In this document: piece by piece, positions 1-8,673 of the stretch | How positions within the stretch are numbered: position 1 is the stretch's first letter | How the letters are laid out: every line of letters starts with the position of its first letter | DNA from: Pontibacter ruber | GTDB taxonomy: Bacteria > Bacteroidota > Bacteroidia > Cytophagales > Hymenobacteraceae | Assembly: GCF_023630205.1 (NCBI RefSeq) | Contig: NZ_JALPRR010000001.1 | Coordinates: 434,001 to 498,000 of the forward strand | Direction of reading: 5' to 3' | DNA: 64,000 nucleotides | Position numbers and translations under genes: made by a program | The notes under the pieces: model-generated | Seen by the model: the letters and a program-made list of their open reading frames with translations, nothing else | Told to the model about the DNA's origin: nothing | The model's database searches: none

Positions 1-179
1 AACTCGCTGCCCTCATCGAGCAGGTACTGAATGCGCTCGCGCGCCGTCATCTTGCCTCTTTCGTGCTCTTTCTGGATGCGTTTTTCGCCTCCGCCCAGGT
101 ATACTTTCTTTAGTTTGTTTTTCAGCTGGAAACTCAGCTGCTTAAGTGCGTCCTCGTTTTTGTTGAATTCGATGTCCAT
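1..179 (-). CDS. Acyl-CoA carboxylase carboxyltransferase (beta) subunit, N-terminal part
   Basis: Only the first 59 or so codons are present; the gene runs off the left edge. The ATG at 179 opens MDIEFNKNEDALKQLSFQL, and the next residues hold a KVYLGGGEKRIQKEHERGK segment followed by MTARERIQYLLDEGSE. That last stretch matches the conserved N-terminus of the carboxyltransferase subunit of propionyl-CoA/methylmalonyl-CoA type carboxylases, where a GKLTARERI-like motif starts the crotonase-fold domain. In that family the subunit moves a carboxyl group from carboxybiotin to an acyl-CoA. The substrate cannot be judged from the fragment. The upstream neighbour on this strand is the mlaD-like gene, about 90 bases away. 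Confidence 0.75.
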   Translation of the reverse strand, partial: MDIEFNKNEDALKQLSFQLKNKLKKVYLGGGEKRIQKEHERGKMTARERIQYLLDEGSE

Positions 180-270
180 TAGGGTTGTGTGGGTGTATGG
201 GGGAAAGAGATTCAATAAAAAATCCGCCCAAAAAGCGGATTTCACAAATATACAATTTTACAATGTTAAT

Positions 271-1329
271 TTACTGACTCTTTATAGTATCCGGTTTGGT
301 CGTTTTAACGGTATCCGGTGCTGGCCTGCGGAACTCATCCGGGTGTTCATCCTGCATGTCTTTTACCTCATCCAACGTTATCACACGGCCTGTGGCATCT
401 ACTTTATACTTGTCGCGGCGCCCGATAAGGGAGAACTGCACGTAGCGTTTCGGGTAAGCCTGTATGTCGCGCAACAGCAAGTTGAGTGCCTCTGTAGAGC
501 GGTTCAGGTTGGTGTACAGCGCCTCATCGTTCATCAGTTTGCCCATAGAGCCCTGGTTGGAGTTCAGCTTGGCAACAGCCGTTTCCAGTTCTGTTACGGC
601 ACTGTTGGCGTTGTTTACCAGCTTGTTTATCTCGGTCTGTTTCAGGGTATCGGTTATTTCGGCCATGTTCAGGGCCAGGCGATCGATGTGGCGCTGGGTT
701 TTCTGCAGCGATGAGGTAAGGCGGCTCAGGTTGCTCGTAATGTCGTTGATGTTACGCTGGTTTGCCACCAAGATAGCATTCAGGTTTTTGGTAGTCGCTT
801 CAGAGTTGGCCAGTATCTGCTTCACACTATTTCTTGCCTCTGTGTCCATCAGCATCCGGTTTACCCGGGCCAGGGCTGTATCTACCTTATCGATAACCGG
901 CACCGATTTGGAAGAAAGCATTTCTGTTATACTTACTTCCTTGTAAGCGATCAGTTCTTCTCCGCCTTTATACTTTTTGGAGCTGTTGCCCAGGTGTAAC
1001 GTAATGGCTTTGCTGCCCAGCAGGTCAGCATTGCCCAGGCTGGCGATGGTAGAGTCTCCTATCTGCAGGTCCTTGCGCACCTCCAGTTCTACTTGTATCT
1101 GATTAGCCCGGTCGGTGAGCAGCTCCAGGTTCTGTACATTACCTACCTGCACCCCATTCAGGAATACCGGATTCGACACAGCAAGGCCATCTACATCATC
1201 GTACACCACATAATATGTATTGGCTTTGGAGAATACCGATGACCCTTTCAGGAAAGTGATACCGACATAGAGTAAAACAATAGCAACTATACCAAGTAGT
1301 GCTACTTTAATTTCTTTGGATATTTTCAC
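271..1329 (-). CDS. MlaD/MCE-family lipid transport protein
   Basis: 352-residue protein with one N-terminal membrane segment (about residues 8-28) and then an MCE domain (about 36-115, containing VFLNGVQVGNVQNLELL). A long predicted coiled-coil stretch (about 145-260) follows, and the tail is charged and proline-rich. MlaD-type proteins form hexameric rings at the inner membrane that carry phospholipids between membranes together with an MlaFE ABC transporter. The transporter genes are not adjacent here. The gene follows the amidase by about 20 bases in the same direction, so the two are probably cotranscribed, an arrangement common in Bacteroidota. The family call rests on the MCE motif; the lipid cargo is unknown. 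Confidence 0.88.
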   Translation of the reverse strand: MKISKEIKVALLGIVAIVLLYVGITFLKGSSVFSKANTYYVVYDDVDGLAVSNPVFLNGVQVGNVQNLELLTDRANQIQVELEVRKDLQIGDSTIASLGNADLLGSKAITLHLGNSSKKYKGGEELIAYKEVSITEMLSSKSVPVIDKVDTALARVNRMLMDTEARNSVKQILANSEATTKNLNAILVANQRNINDITSNLSRLTSSLQKTQRHIDRLALNMAEITDTLKQTEINKLVNNANSAVTELETAVAKLNSNQGSMGKLMNDEALYTNLNRSTEALNLLLRDIQAYPKRYVQFSLIGRRDKYKVDATGRVITLDEVKDMQDEHPDEFRRPAPDTVKTTKPDTIKSQ

Positions 1330-1350
1330 GTAAAAGCGTTTGGCTTTGCA

Positions 1351-2133
1351 TTAATTCATGGCTTCAAGCTCTTGCTTATACTCCTTGAAAGCCCTGTATA
1401 TACCTGATGCCATATACGATTGACCGGCTTTATCGTTAAGAAATTTTTCTTCGGTGGGGTTGGTAAGAAAACCTGCCTCAATCAACACGCTGGGCATGTA
1501 CGATTTCCAGAGCACCAGAAACCCTGCTTGCTTTACGCCGCGGCTCGAGCGGCCTACTTTGTGCTTGAACTGGTGTTCTACCTTTTGTGCAAAACGAAGG
1601 CTGTTGTCGATGTAAGCGCTTTGGTGCAGGGCGAACATGATGTGGCTCTGCGGAGAGTTCGGATCGAAGCCGCCATACTTCTCTTTGTAATCGTCTTCCT
1701 GCAGGATAACGGAGTTCTCGCGCTTGGCTACGGCCAGGTTGCCGTTTGTAGTATGAAGCCCCATCGTATAGGTCTCAGTTCCGTAAGCAGAAGAAGGTCC
1801 GGAGTTCAGGTGAATGGAGATAAAAAGGTCAGCATTGTTTTTGTTCGCAACACCGGCACGATCGATCAGTTCCACGAAGGTGTCGGTTTTGCGGGTATAC
1901 ACCACTTTTACGTCGGGGAGATTCTGCTGGATCAAGGCGCCAACCTGCAGGGCAAGCTTCAGGGCGACATCTGCCTCATGAGAAGATTTGCCATTGCAGC
2001 CAACATCTTTTCCGCCATGGCCGGCATCTATCACCACCGTGCGTATCTTATAGTCTTTACGGTACTCAAGCTTGCTGGAAGAGCACAACAATAATACAAA
2101 AGCCAGAAACGTAACAGTAACAATATTTCTCAC
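1351..2133 (-). CDS. N-acetylmuramoyl-L-alanine amidase (Amidase_3 type)
   Basis: 260 residues with a short hydrophobic N-terminal segment ending in LLLCSSS (possible lipoprotein or signal sequence). The Amidase_3 fold is clear. VVIDAGHGGKD supplies zinc ligand His39, Glu53 (SHEAD) and His108 (FISIHLNS) complete the site, and VLIEAGFLTN carries the catalytic Glu219. These zinc enzymes cut the bond between MurNAc and the stem peptide and separate daughter cells. There is no AMIN or LysM domain, so localisation would depend on a partner. The gene is divergent from lptD, with back-to-back promoter boxes at 2163-2180, and heads a unit with the mlaD-like gene. Confidence 0.92.
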   Translation of the reverse strand: MRNIVTVTFLAFVLLLCSSSKLEYRKDYKIRTVVIDAGHGGKDVGCNGKSSHEADVALKLALQVGALIQQNLPDVKVVYTRKTDTFVELIDRAGVANKNNADLFISIHLNSGPSSAYGTETYTMGLHTTNGNLAVAKRENSVILQEDDYKEKYGGFDPNSPQSHIMFALHQSAYIDNSLRFAQKVEHQFKHKVGRSSRGVKQAGFLVLWKSYMPSVLIEAGFLTNPTEEKFLNDKAGQSYMASGIYRAFKEYKQELEAMN

Positions 2134-2162
2134 AACGTTCGTTAGTTAAAAGTTAAAAACAA

Positions 2163-2180
2163 TAACTTTGTACAAAAGTA
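2163..2180. promoter_or_regulatory. Back-to-back divergent -7 boxes (lptD and amidase)
   Basis: TAACTTTG (2163-2170, plus strand) and CAAAAGTA (2173-2180, i.e. TACTTTTG on the minus strand) both fit the Bacteroidota -7 consensus TAnnTTTG and are two bases apart, giving a near-palindrome. No good -33 TTTG is seen for either; a TTCG lies 21 bases before the plus-strand box. Predicted starts are about 30 bases before lptD and 40 before the amidase gene. Confidence 0.55.
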
Positions 2181-2199
2181 TATAAAACTTTAGGGAAGT

Positions 2200-4950
2200 C
2201 TGAAGAAGTTACACCACAATTTGTTTTTTTTGCTGCTGCTGCAGCTCACGATACTTTCCTCCTTGCCGGCTAAAGGGCAAAGGGTTCCACGCACTGTTGC
2301 CTCTCCAAAAGATACCGTCACCATTACCCAGGATACGACGGTAGCACTTGCCGCCCCGAAAGGCGATATCGAGACGACTATCAAATATTCTGCCAGAGAC
2401 TCCATCCAGTTTGAGGTTGACCGCAAGGTGGTGCACCTCTACGGCGACGCCAAGATCAACTATGGCACCATGTCGCTTGCCGCAGCCTACATCTCGATCG
2501 ACTACGACAAGAACATGCTTACAGCTACCACCCTTCCGGATTCTACCGGCAAAGAGGTTGGTGTTCCGGTATTTGCGGATGGTGGCGAGACCTATGCTGC
2601 CAAAAAGATCGCCTATAACTATAAAACTAAAAAAGGACGTATCAGTGAAGTAGTAACGCAGCAGGGCGAAGGATATATACATTCAGAAGTTGTAAAAAAG
2701 AACGAGGAAAACGAAATCTTCGGCCTCCACAACAAGTACACGACCTGTAACCTGGAGCACCCGCACTTTTACATCAACGCGACGCGTATAAAGGCAATCC
2801 CTAACGACAAAGTCATGTCCGGGCCATTCAACCTGGTTATTGCAGATATCCCAACACCTTTAGGGTTCCTGTTCGGCCTCTTCCCTACGCCTAAAAACAA
2901 CAAACGCGCATCGGGTGTCATCATTCCCCAGTTCGGCGAATCTAGGCTGCGTGGCTTCTCGCTGACCGGCGGCGGCTACTACCTGGCTTTGAACGACTAC
3001 ATCGGCACTCGTATTACCGGCGACATTTACTCACTGGGCGGGTATAAAGTGAACATCGACAATACTTACGTGAAGCGTTATTCTTACCAGGGCACGTTCG
3101 GTTTCAGCTACGATTACTTTAAAAATGACGAGGCAGATATTGCAGAGCAGTCCAGGTCAACAGACCAGAGAACGCAGTTACCTCCCTCTACCCGCTCGTT
3201 CTGGATCAACTGGTCGCACTCTCCTGTGCAGAAACCGGGCAGAGGACGTTTCAACGCAAGCGTAAATGCCGGTAGCAGCCTGTACCAGCGTTTGTCTTAT
3301 ACCAGCCAGTCGAACTACCTGGCGCCAAACTTTAACTCCAGCGTATCTTACCAGAAGAATTTCCAGAATACGCCCTTCAGCTTCGATATCAGGGTAAACC
3401 AGAGCCAGCAGAACGGGGCAGCAATGATGCGGCAGCAGCAGCAGGACTCTACGAAATCGGCCAAGAATGTCGGAGTAATGAACTTTGTACTGCCAGACCT
3501 GAACTTTGCCATGACCCAGATCGGCATTTATGAAACCCTTACCGGCAGAGTACCAACAGGCCAGTGGTACGAGAACTTCACTTTCGGATATAGCGTGAAT
3601 GCACGTAATGAGGTAAGCAACCGCTTTCAGGCGCAACAGCTGAGTGGTGTTCGTCCGGAGTTTTTAGCAGGCGGAACAACCCAGGATACAGTCATTGCCT
3701 TAAACCCGGCTAACGCGAGTGAAATCTGGGAAAACGGCCAGCGCAGCGCCGTACATAACTTTCAGATCGGCCTGGGCAACTACAAGGTTATGCGCTATTT
3801 CAACCTGACGCCAACTGTGTCTTACGGGGAGACGTGGCTGGACAAAAAATTCTCGTATCGCTTTGATGAGGAATCGAAGAAAGTGGTAGTAGACACTGCT
3901 AACTTTGGTCGCGTATACGAATACAGTGCCGGCGCCTCCCTTAACACAACGGTATATGGTACCGCTTATGTAAAGGGCAAACGCGTGGAAGCCATTCGCC
4001 ACATTATCCGCCCAAGTATAGCTTACCGCTACAGACCTGACTTCGGCAACGAGGACCAGTTTGGTTTTTACCAGACGGTGCAGGTAGATACCAGTGACAC
4101 AGGCGCGCCTGTCTACCGCACTTTGCCACGTTTTGCCAGGGGCGTACCTTCGCCGGGTTTACAGAGCGGTTTGTCCTTCAGCCTGGACAACAACCTGGAG
4201 ATGAAGGTTAAAAGCAAGAATGATACTACCGGAACTGGCAAGAACTTCGAAAAGGTCAGCCTGATCGACAACCTGCGCTTAAGCACCTTCTACAACTTTG
4301 CAGCCGACTCGTTCAACCTCAGCCCGGTGACCCTGAGCATGAACACGCGGGTACTCAAAACATTCAACATCAACTTCAACTCTACCTTTGATCCTTATCA
4401 AACTGTGGTAGATGCCGAAGGCCGCTCCCGTCGCATAAACAAGTATATGTTGTCAGGCTCCGGATTCAGGCCGGCAAGGCTCACGCAGGCAAACTTCGGC
4501 CTGACGGCCAGCCTTAACCCGGAAGCAAGACGCACACCGGCGGCAACGCCTAATAACCTACCAAGCCTGCAGCCCGAGCTGGACCCGCTGGTGCCGAACT
4601 ATGTAGACTTCAACATTCCGTGGACCATGAACCTTGACTACACGGTTTACTATACAGCTGCCACCACTGCTACTGACCGGAGCAATCTGATTCAGACAGT
4701 AGGATTTGACGGGTCTGTGAACGTTACAGAAAAATGGAAGGTCGGCTACTTTGCTACCTACAACATTTCCGATAACAACCTGGCCAATGCCCGACTGGAC
4801 ATTTACCGCGACCTGCATTGCTGGGAAATGAGCATCAGCTGGATTCCGTTCGGCTTTCAGCGTGGCTATAACTTCACGATCAATGCGCGGTCTTCGTTGT
4901 TACGCGACCTGCGCCTGACCCGAAACAGAACAGGTCTGAACTACCGCTAA
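2200..4950 (+). CDS. lptD: LPS assembly protein LptD homologue
   Basis: About 910-915 residues. An N-terminal secretion signal is followed by an OstA/LptA-like beta-jellyroll region (about residues 60-150, with VVHLYGDAKINYGTMSLAA) and a large C-terminal outer-membrane barrel ending in alternating aromatic strands. PLGFLFGLFPTPKNNKRASG is typical of Bacteroidota LptD. In the known Lpt pathway this protein inserts LPS into the outer leaflet. There is no in-frame ATG near the start. A TAG at 2191-2193 limits the reading frame, leaving CTG at 2200 (giving KKLHHN before the hydrophobic core, a better signal peptide) or TTG at 2221. I use 2200, but 2221 is possible. A -7 box at 2163 precedes it. 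Confidence 0.88.
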   Translation: MKKLHHNLFFLLLLQLTILSSLPAKGQRVPRTVASPKDTVTITQDTTVALAAPKGDIETTIKYSARDSIQFEVDRKVVHLYGDAKINYGTMSLAAAYISIDYDKNMLTATTLPDSTGKEVGVPVFADGGETYAAKKIAYNYKTKKGRISEVVTQQGEGYIHSEVVKKNEENEIFGLHNKYTTCNLEHPHFYINATRIKAIPNDKVMSGPFNLVIADIPTPLGFLFGLFPTPKNNKRASGVIIPQFGESRLRGFSLTGGGYYLALNDYIGTRITGDIYSLGGYKVNIDNTYVKRYSYQGTFGFSYDYFKNDEADIAEQSRSTDQRTQLPPSTRSFWINWSHSPVQKPGRGRFNASVNAGSSLYQRLSYTSQSNYLAPNFNSSVSYQKNFQNTPFSFDIRVNQSQQNGAAMMRQQQQDSTKSAKNVGVMNFVLPDLNFAMTQIGIYETLTGRVPTGQWYENFTFGYSVNARNEVSNRFQAQQLSGVRPEFLAGGTTQDTVIALNPANASEIWENGQRSAVHNFQIGLGNYKVMRYFNLTPTVSYGETWLDKKFSYRFDEESKKVVVDTANFGRVYEYSAGASLNTTVYGTAYVKGKRVEAIRHIIRPSIAYRYRPDFGNEDQFGFYQTVQVDTSDTGAPVYRTLPRFARGVPSPGLQSGLSFSLDNNLEMKVKSKNDTTGTGKNFEKVSLIDNLRLSTFYNFAADSFNLSPVTLSMNTRVLKTFNINFNSTFDPYQTVVDAEGRSRRINKYMLSGSGFRPARLTQANFGLTASLNPEARRTPAATPNNLPSLQPELDPLVPNYVDFNIPWTMNLDYTVYYTAATTATDRSNLIQTVGFDGSVNVTEKWKVGYFATYNISDNNLANARLDIYRDLHCWEMSISWIPFGFQRGYNFTINARSSLLRDLRLTRNRTGLNYR

Positions 4951-4995
4951 CCCCGGCAGCCTCACAGACATGGCTGTTATTGTTTTTGATTTTTA

Positions 4996-5003
4996 TACTT
5001 TTG
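4996..5003 (+). promoter_or_regulatory. Candidate -7 box for panB
   Basis: TACTTTTG fits TAnnTTTG and lies 24 bases before the panB ATG. It is embedded in the abundant word TTATACTT. No -33 TTTG at the usual distance. Confidence 0.4.
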
Positions 5004-5026
5004 AGTTCCGTTAACAACCCCATACT

Positions 5027-5845
5027 ATGTCAGTACAGAAGCGCGACGTTAAAGTAGTAACCACGCACCAGCTCCATAATATGAAAGAGCGCGGAGAAAA
5101 AATCTCCATGCTCACTGCCTACGACTACTCCATGGCTACCATCCTGGATGCTGCCGGTGTAGATGTGCTGCTGGTAGGCGACTCTGCCTCTAATGTAATG
5201 GCCGGTCACGAAACAACCCTTCCTATTACGCTGGACCAGATGATCTACCATGCTTCTTCGGTGGTAAGAGGCACAAAGCGTGCGTTTGTGGTGGTGGATA
5301 TGCCTTTTGGCTCTTACCAGGGTAATTCTTCAGAGGCCCTGCGCTCCGCTATCCGCATCATGAAGGAATCCGGTGCCCATGGCGTAAAGCTGGAAGGCGG
5401 CGCTGAGATCAAAGACTCCATTGTTCGCATCCTGAGCGCTGGCGTACCGGTTATGGGCCACCTGGGCCTGACGCCGCAGTCCATCTATAAATTCGGCACC
5501 TACACTGTACGGGCAAAAGAAGAGGCTGAAGCGCAGAAATTGATAGAAGATGCCCAATTGCTACAGGAGCTTGGTTGCTTTGCGATCGTGCTGGAGAAGA
5601 TCCCTTCAGAGCTTGCCAAAAAGGTAGCTGAATCGCTGAATATTCCGATTATTGGTATCGGTGCCGGACCGCACGTAGATGGCCAGGTACTGGTGGTGCA
5701 CGACATGCTGGGCATCAACAAAGAATTCAAACCACGCTTTCTCCGCCGCTACGCCGACCTGCACGCCATCATGACAGAAGCCGTGCAGCACTACGTGCAG
5801 GACGTAAAAAGCAAAGACTTCCCGAACGAATCAGAAGCGTATTAA
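5027..5845 (+). CDS. panB: 3-methyl-2-oxobutanoate hydroxymethyltransferase
   Basis: 272 residues, the usual PanB length. It catalyses the first committed step of pantothenate synthesis, transferring a hydroxymethyl group from methylene-tetrahydrofolate to alpha-ketoisovalerate. Visible motifs are [19 protein letters not shown], the metal ligands Asp52 ([11 protein letters not shown]) and Asp91 ([11 protein letters not shown]), Lys121 in HGVKLEGG and the proposed catalytic Glu190 in [11 protein letters not shown]. It is a cytoplasmic (beta/alpha)8 enzyme. No other pan genes are in the window. It sits about 75 bases after lptD and before an RluA-type gene, from which it is separated by a repeat tract pair. 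Confidence 0.97.
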   Translation: MSVQKRDVKVVTTHQLHNMKERGEKISMLTAYDYSMATILDAAGVDVLLVGDSASNVMAGHETTLPITLDQMIYHASSVVRGTKRAFVVVDMPFGSYQGNSSEALRSAIRIMKESGAHGVKLEGGAEIKDSIVRILSAGVPVMGHLGLTPQSIYKFGTYTVRAKEEAEAQKLIEDAQLLQELGCFAIVLEKIPSELAKKVAESLNIPIIGIGAGPHVDGQVLVVHDMLGINKEFKPRFLRRYADLHAIMTEAVQHYVQDVKSKDFPNESEAY

Positions 5846-5847
5846 AT

Positions 5848-5952
5848 TAATTACGAATTACAAATTAGTAATTACGAATGGGGGGTGCTGCTTCAGTTAC
5901 GTGCCGCTCTCTTTTTGTAATTCATAATTCGTAATTCATAATTCGTAATTCA
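5848..5952. repeat. Paired short-period tracts, family A (AATTACGA type)
   Basis: The left tract (about 5848-5880) iterates AATTACGAATTAC-like units with a period of 8-9. The right tract (about 5916-5952) iterates the complement (GTAATTCATAATTC). The two could pair across a 35-base spacer. A near copy of the whole arrangement lies at 48226-48378. Confidence 0.7.
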
Positions 5953-5953
5953 A

Positions 5954-6631
5954 ATGTTAGATGTTCTTTTTGAAGACAACCATTTGCTGGTGGTAAACAA
6001 GCCTGCCGGCATGCTGGTGCATGGCGATGAGACCGGTGACCAGCCCCTGGCAGAAGTGGCCAAAGAGTACATCAAGCAGAAGTATAACAAACCGGGCAAT
6101 GTATTTATTGGGGTAGTGCACCGTCTCGACCGGCCGGTAAGCGGCGTGGTGGTATTGGCTAAAACCTCCAAAGCACTCACCCGCCTGAACGAGCTTTTCC
6201 GGAGCAAAAAAACACAGAAGACCTACTGGGCCGTTGTACTTCAGCGCCCACCGCGCGAGAACGACACGCTTGTGCACTGGCTTGTAAAAGACACTTCCAA
6301 AAACATAACAAAAGCTTACGGCAAACCTAACGAGAACGGCCTTCGCTCTGAACTCAACTATAAATTGCTCAGCCAGCAACAGCACAGGTACCTCCTGGAA
6401 GTAAACCCTATTACCGGACGTCCGCACCAGATCCGGGTGCAGCTGGCCTCCATGCGCTGCCCCATTGCCGGCGACCTGAAGTATGGTGCCCCGGAACCAC
6501 TGCACGATAAAAGTATAGCCCTGCACGCCCGTAAGCTGCAGTTCGAGCACCCGACATTAAAAGAGATGATCACAGTAAGTGCTCCCCTACCTGCAACACC
6601 CGTATGGGCTCCTTTTAGAAGTATAAAGTAG
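5954..6631 (+). CDS. RluA-family 23S rRNA/tRNA pseudouridine synthase
   Basis: 225 residues. The catalytic motif VHRLDRPVSGV places the nucleophilic Asp at residue 59, and NPITGRPHQIRVQLA is the conserved C-terminal RluA signature. There is no S4 RNA-binding domain, so it is the short single-domain type. The family converts specific uridines of rRNA or tRNA to pseudouridine; the target base cannot be named from sequence alone. The ATG at 5954 lies at the end of repeat tract A. The protein ends RSIK with AGTATA inside the last codons. Confidence 0.92.
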   Translation: MLDVLFEDNHLLVVNKPAGMLVHGDETGDQPLAEVAKEYIKQKYNKPGNVFIGVVHRLDRPVSGVVVLAKTSKALTRLNELFRSKKTQKTYWAVVLQRPPRENDTLVHWLVKDTSKNITKAYGKPNENGLRSELNYKLLSQQQHRYLLEVNPITGRPHQIRVQLASMRCPIAGDLKYGAPEPLHDKSIALHARKLQFEHPTLKEMITVSAPLPATPVWAPFRSIK

Positions 6632-6727
6632 CGTTCATGCTTAGGTGGCACCTTTATAGAAAGATGATTTTTATCACTTTCTGAACTTTTATACTTGTGG
6701 CTCTATTTCATATTAATAGGCGAGTTG

Positions 6728-6735
6728 TAATTTTG
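6728..6735 (+). promoter_or_regulatory. Candidate -7 box for the desaturase gene
   Basis: TAATTTTG matches TAnnTTTG and is about 75 bases before the start codon; no -33 element at the expected spacing was found. Confidence 0.4.
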
Positions 6736-6810
6736 CAGATAGAAGTGGCATAGTTATAGCACGTTGCTTTCTCCCAAACAAAACCCATACTTTATCATTT
6801 AAGAAATTTA

Positions 6811-7572
6811 ATGGCAATTCTCATTTTCTTTTTGGTACACTGGTACCTTTCTCTTTTCGTTCAGACATTCTTCCTGCACCGGTATGCGGCGCACAAGATG
6901 TTCACGATGAACCCATTCTGGGAGAAGGCATTTTACCTGCTGACGTACATTGCGCAGGGATCCTCGTTCCTTTCGCCGCGTGCTTATGCAATTTTGCACC
7001 GCATGCACCACGCTTTTTCCGACACAGAGCGCGACCCGCACTCGCCACACTTCTCTAACAACGCTTTCACGATGATGTGGAAGACCAAGGAGATCTACAA
7101 CAACGTGCTGAACAACAGAGTTGAGACAGAACGTCGCTTTGATGGCAACTATCCGGTGTGGAACTTCATTGAAAAAGTAGGCGATTCATACTTCTCCAGA
7201 ATTGGTTGGGGTGTAGCGTACGTGTTGTTCTACATCGCCTTTGCCACGCAGTGGTGGATGTTCCTGCTGCTGCCGATCCACTTCCTGATGGGTCCGGTGC
7301 ACGGCGCTATCGTAAACTGGAGCGGCCATAAGTATGGCTACCAGAACTTCGACAACAACGACAAATCCAGAAACTCGCTTTTCTTCGACTTCCTGACCGG
7401 CGGAGAACTGTTCCAGAACAACCACCACAAGCTGCCTAACCGCGTTAACTTTGGTGTAAAATGGTGGGAGTTTGACCCAACCTGGCCTGTTATCTGGACG
7501 CTGGACAAGCTGAGCATCATCAAGCTGAAACCAGTAAAAGTAAAGACAGCAAAAGCGACAGCCAACGCTTAA
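6811..7572 (+). CDS. Acyl-CoA desaturase (membrane fatty acid desaturase)
   Basis: 253 residues with several hydrophobic segments and the histidine boxes of membrane di-iron desaturases: HRYAAH (23-28), HRMHH (63-67) and NNHHKLPN (HH at 205-206). This pattern is that of delta-9-type acyl-CoA/acyl-lipid desaturases, which insert a cis double bond into saturated acyl chains and so set membrane fluidity. The length is short for the family but all three boxes are present. It appears monocistronic, with a candidate -7 box 76 bases upstream and a strong terminator directly after the stop codon. Confidence 0.9.
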   Translation: MAILIFFLVHWYLSLFVQTFFLHRYAAHKMFTMNPFWEKAFYLLTYIAQGSSFLSPRAYAILHRMHHAFSDTERDPHSPHFSNNAFTMMWKTKEIYNNVLNNRVETERRFDGNYPVWNFIEKVGDSYFSRIGWGVAYVLFYIAFATQWWMFLLLPIHFLMGPVHGAIVNWSGHKYGYQNFDNNDKSRNSLFFDFLTGGELFQNNHHKLPNRVNFGVKWWEFDPTWPVIWTLDKLSIIKLKPVKVKTAKATANA

Positions 7573-7580
7573 GTATACAG

Positions 7581-7608
7581 AAGCCCTCCCGAAACGGAGG
7601 GCTTTTTT
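7581..7608 (+). terminator. Rho-independent terminator after the desaturase gene
   Basis: 9-bp stem AAGCCCTCC/GGAGGGCTT with a 6-base loop and a run of T. Confidence 0.9.
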
Positions 7609-7642
7609 CGTACTATAAAATAGTTGTATAAGCTCCAATTAA

Positions 7643-7793
7643 GCCCTCGCTCGCCTCTGGCGAGTGTGAGCTATGGAGTGGCGTCCCGCCACGTTGCACC
7701 ACAAGTATAAAAGTGTAGGCAGAAGTATAAAGTATAAATCTCAGCGGCCAGAGGCCAAGGGATAGCGCACACTTGCCAAAGGCGAGCGAGGGC
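7643..7793. repeat. 151-bp element with 26-bp imperfect inverted ends
   Basis: The left end (7643-7668) and the reverse complement of the right end (7768-7793) agree at 24 of 26 positions. Each end also folds on itself (CTCGCC-tct-GGCGAG and CTTGCC-aaa-GGCGAG). The interior contains three AAGTATA words and no ORF. This looks like a small non-autonomous mobile element or a structured repeat. I see no target-site duplication. Confidence 0.6.
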
Positions 7794-8033
7794 ATTACTG
7801 TTTACGCAAGACTGAACTGATTATGAGTATAATAGGGCAAGACAGCTGTGCCGGCACGCCCTCACCCTACTGTTTAATTCACAACCAAACTACTCCTTCC
7901 CTCCCCCTACCATAGGCAACAAGGTGTTGAGCCATCAACTGTGCTGCTTTAAATGCCTGCATGCTCTTTGCAACCAGTTACAAATCTGCAGCTTACCAAC
8001 TATAACTTCAAAAGAATTGGCTGTTAACTATAG

Positions 8034-8064
8034 TTTGAAATTACCGAAACTATACCTACCTTTG
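8034..8064 (+). promoter_or_regulatory. Promoter of rpsP-rimM-trmD
   Basis: TTTG (8034-8037), 19 bases, then TACCTTTG (8057-8064): an exact match to the Bacteroidota sigma-ABfr-type promoter pattern. The predicted start is about 45 bases before rpsP. Confidence 0.8.
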
Positions 8065-8116
8065 CGGTTCTAAAAAATGCCGGACGGGATCCGGCGACTT
8101 AACTATTTAATAAAAA

Positions 8117-8662
8117 ATGGCAGTTAAAATCAGACTGGCCCGCAGAGGCCGCAAAAAAGCCGCTATCTACGATATCGTAGTAGCTGACGCTCGTGCACCA
8201 CGTGATGGTAAATTCATCGAGAAATTGGGTACTTACAACCCTAACACAAACCCTGCTTCTATCGACTTCAGCGAAGAGAAGGCATTCCAGTGGTTGATGA
8301 ACGGAGCGCAACCAACTGATACTGTAAAAGCAATGCTTTCTTACAGAGGTATCCTTTACAAAAAACACCTGCAAATTGGTGTAAACAAAGGTGCTATCTC
8401 TCAGGAAACTGCTGATGCACGTTTCGAAGAGTGGAAGAACGCAAAAGAAGCTAAGATCGAGAACAAGCGTCAGACACTTGGTTCTGCTAAAGAAGAGAAG
8501 CGTAAAGCTGCTCTAGAAGCTGAAACTAAAGTAAAAGAAGCTCGTGCTGAGGCACTTCGTCAGCGTGAAGCTGAGAAGGCTGCTGCGAACGCTCCTGCTG
8601 CTGAGGCTACTGAAGCTCCGGCTGAAGGCGAAGCAACTGAGTCTACTGAAGAACAAGCATAA
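8117..8662 (+). CDS. rpsP: 30S ribosomal protein S16, with long C-terminal tail
   Basis: The first 80 or so residues are classical S16 ([19 protein letters not shown], then [14 protein letters not shown]). The protein is 181 residues, about twice the common bacterial length. The rest is a highly charged helix (about 110-155, Lys/Glu/Arg/Ala) and an acidic Ala/Glu/Thr-rich tail. C-terminal extensions on S16 are usual in Bacteroidota. It heads the conserved rpsP-rimM-trmD order, with rimM starting 11 bases downstream. Codon use is that of a highly expressed gene, and the abundant TATACTT word is absent. Confidence 0.97.
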   Translation: MAVKIRLARRGRKKAAIYDIVVADARAPRDGKFIEKLGTYNPNTNPASIDFSEEKAFQWLMNGAQPTDTVKAMLSYRGILYKKHLQIGVNKGAISQETADARFEEWKNAKEAKIENKRQTLGSAKEEKRKAALEAETKVKEARAEALRQREAEKAAANAPAAEATEAPAEGEATESTEEQA

Positions 8663-8673
8663 ACCACTGCGCC

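Larger units (their letters stand above)
7573..8116. other. Gene-free spacer with terminator, MITE-like element and rpsP promoter
   Basis: Holds the desaturase terminator (7581-7608), a 151-bp element with inverted ends (7643-7793) and the rpsP promoter (8034-8064). The 7800-8030 part has no gene or clear structure that I can see. Confidence 0.7.
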
